DNA of 64,000 nt, from contig NZ_JAHUXH010000003.1 of the NCBI RefSeq assembly GCF_019219825.1, positions 248,001-312,000 of the forward strand, given 5' to 3'. This document shows positions 62,501 through 64,000 of the stretch, piece by piece; the stretch's first letter is position 1; every line of letters begins with the position of its first letter. This stretch comes from Streptomyces sp. TRM70350 (GTDB taxonomy: Bacteria > Actinomycetota > Actinomycetes > Streptomycetales > Streptomycetaceae). The position numbers and the translations under genes are program-made. Under the pieces are notes generated by a model. The model was not told the origin of the DNA and made no database searches. It saw only the letters and a list, made by a program, of their open reading frames with translations.

Positions 62501-64000
62501 GTGGCAGCACCTAAAAAGGGCCGGAGCGCGAGCGCTCAGAGCAAGCCATGGCGCTCGCTGGTCCTGATTCTGATCGCCATCGTGGCGCTCACCGGGGGAA
62601 TGTTCGCCTCCGGACACACCACTCCGCGTCTCGGCATCGACCTGGCCGGTGGTACGAGCATCACGCTCGGGGCTGTTCCCGAGGACGGCAACGAGGCCGC
62701 GATCAACCCGACCAACATGAAGACCGCGGTCGACATCATGGAGCGCCGCGTCAACGGTCTGGGTGTCTCGGAGGCCGAGGTCCAGACGCAGGGCGATCGC
62801 AACATCATCGTCAACATTCCCAAGGGCACCAACTCACAGCAGGCCCGGGAACAGGTCGGCACCACCGCCAAGCTCTACTTCCGCCCGGTCCTGGCCACCG
62901 AGCCCTCCGCCGGCAGCGCCACGCCGAACCCCTCGCCCAGCGCCTCCTCCAGCGCCCCCTCCGGCGACAAGGACAAGGCCACCGGCTCGGCGAGCCCCTC
63001 CGCCTCGGACTCCGCGAGCCAGAGCGCCACCCCCTCGGCCACCGCCACCACCCAGGGCCGTGCCGTCACGGACGCCCTGAAGGACGACCCCACCCCCTCG
63101 GCGACCGGCTCCGGCTCTCCCAGCCCCTCCCCGTCGGCCACCGGCGGCGCCACCGGCGACGCCGACAGCAAGCTCCAGGCGGAGTACGCGGCGCTGGACT
63201 GCAGCAAGCAGGACGTCCGCGCCACCACCGGTGAGGGCGCCAAGCCGACCGACTCCACCGTGGGCTGCGGCCAGATCCAGGGCGTCTGGTACAAGTACCT
63301 GCTCGGCCCGGCCGCCGTCGACGGCACCGACGTCGACGACGCCCAGGCCGTCTACGACACCCAGAGCGGCGCCGGCTGGAAGGTCCAGATGGACTTCACC
63401 GACGCCGGTGGCAAGAAGTTCGCCGACATCACCGGCAAGCTCGCGCAGAACCCGTCCCCGCAGAACCAGTTCGGCATCGTCCTCGACGGCGAGGTCGTCT
63501 CCAGCCCCTACGTCAACCAGTCGATCACCGGCGGCAACGCCGAGATCTCCGGCAGCTTCACGCAGGAGGAGGCCCAGGGCCTCGCCAACATGCTGTCGTA
63601 CGGCGCCCTGCCGCTGACCTTCCGCGAGGAGAGCGTCACCACGGTGACCGCGGCGCTCGGCGGCGACCAGCTGCAGGCCGGTCTGATCGCGGGCGCCATC
63701 GGTCTCGCCCTGGTCGTGCTCTACCTGCTGGTCTACTACCGCGGCCTGTCGTTCATCGCGATCCTGTCGCTGCTCGTCTCCGCCGCCCTCACGTACACGA
63801 TCATGTCGCTGCTCGGCCCGGCCATCGGCTTCGCGCTGAACCTGCCGGCCGTCTGCGGTGCCATCGTCGCCATCGGCATCACGGCGGACTCGTTCATCGT
63901 GTACTTCGAACGGGTCCGGGACGAGATCCGCGAGGGCCGCTCGCTGCGCCCCGCCGTCGAGCGGGCCTGGCCGCGCGCCCGGCGCACCATCCTGGTCTCC
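62501..64000 (+). CDS. secD: Protein translocase subunit SecD (partial, 3' end beyond window)
   Basis: 500 codons are present, without a stop. One N-terminal TM (WRSLVLILIAIVALTGGMFA) leads into the large P1 periplasmic domain (GIDLAGGTSITLGAV, MERRVNGLGVSEAEVQ). Residues about 135-230 are a Ser/Pro/Ala/Thr-rich insertion interrupting P1. After GIVLDGEVVSSPYVNQSITG come the RND-type helices (AGLIAGAIGLALVVLYLLVY). SecDF uses the proton gradient to aid export. GTG 62501 follows a GAGAAG site 131 bp after yajC. Confidence 0.96.
   Translation, partial: MAAPKKGRSASAQSKPWRSLVLILIAIVALTGGMFASGHTTPRLGIDLAGGTSITLGAVPEDGNEAAINPTNMKTAVDIMERRVNGLGVSEAEVQTQGDRNIIVNIPKGTNSQQAREQVGTTAKLYFRPVLATEPSAGSATPNPSPSASSSAPSGDKDKATGSASPSASDSASQSATPSATATTQGRAVTDALKDDPTPSATGSGSPSPSPSATGGATGDADSKLQAEYAALDCSKQDVRATTGEGAKPTDSTVGCGQIQGVWYKYLLGPAAVDGTDVDDAQAVYDTQSGAGWKVQMDFTDAGGKKFADITGKLAQNPSPQNQFGIVLDGEVVSSPYVNQSITGGNAEISGSFTQEEAQGLANMLSYGALPLTFREESVTTVTAALGGDQLQAGLIAGAIGLALVVLYLLVYYRGLSFIAILSLLVSAALTYTIMSLLGPAIGFALNLPAVCGAIVAIGITADSFIVYFERVRDEIREGRSLRPAVERAWPRARRTILVS

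Overview
The window is very GC-rich, uses many GTG starts, has tightly overlapping operons, and carries ssgB, a sporulation and cell-division gene known only from morphologically complex actinomycetes. Together these point to a Streptomyces chromosome (core region, not a plasmid or phage). From memory, the gene order matches the S. coelicolor segment running from argH down to secD; this was not checked by alignment.

Layout, left to right. 1-4.9 kb: end of argG, argH, an aldo/keto reductase, and a TetR/MFS efflux pair with a nested operator. 4.9-6.25 kb: a 13-nt tandem array followed by two decayed genes (a VWA membrane protein and a Pro-rich membrane protein). 6.3-8.6 kb: a PlsC acyltransferase and a Tat-exported glycerophosphodiesterase (glpQ) with PHO-box-like repeats upstream. 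8.6-13.6 kb: a sigma-like HTH protein, a GNAT, two small membrane proteins, and the metNIQ methionine importer preceded by a Cys/Met-rich leader peptide. 13.7-22 kb: a second GNAT; corrinoid genes cobL, a giant BluB-CobT fusion and a CysG-type siroheme synthase; and a TrmH/SpoU RNA methyltransferase. 22-23.9 kb: two adjacent pseudogenes (a ThDP enzyme and a second RNA methyltransferase). 23.9-27.8 kb: a Ser/Thr kinase and small proteins.

27.8-28.3 kb is a tRNA cluster (three Val-GAC, Cys-GCA, Gly-GCC), followed by pabB-pabC, a double GNAT, a DsbA-like protein, small membrane proteins, a CGNR regulator and ssgB. From 35.0 to 42.75 kb, two identical tRNA-Val(CAC) genes in direct orientation flank a probable rhamnogalacturonan-uptake locus: an ABC importer, a YesL/DUF624 protein and a large Tat-exported YetA/PL26-like protein, plus an SRPBCC protein.

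42.8-64 kb holds an exonuclease, a DUF4365 protein coupled to an unknown protein, thrS, a broken K+ channel gene, a HIT protein, a large unknown membrane protein and an EF-G-like GTPase. It continues with the phosphatidylinositol/PIM cluster (pgsA-type synthase, acyltransferase, pimA), pdxS-pdxT, a YebC protein, ruvC-ruvA-ruvB and yajC-secD. ruvA and ruvB are separated by a striking ~18-nt tandem repeat array. secD runs off the right edge.

Most of the content is ordinary core genome. The parts worth a second look are the repeat arrays, the leader peptide before metNIQ, the tRNA-flanked carbohydrate locus, the three areas of gene decay, the GlpQ metal-site insertion and the BluB-CobT fusion with its long repetitive N-terminus.
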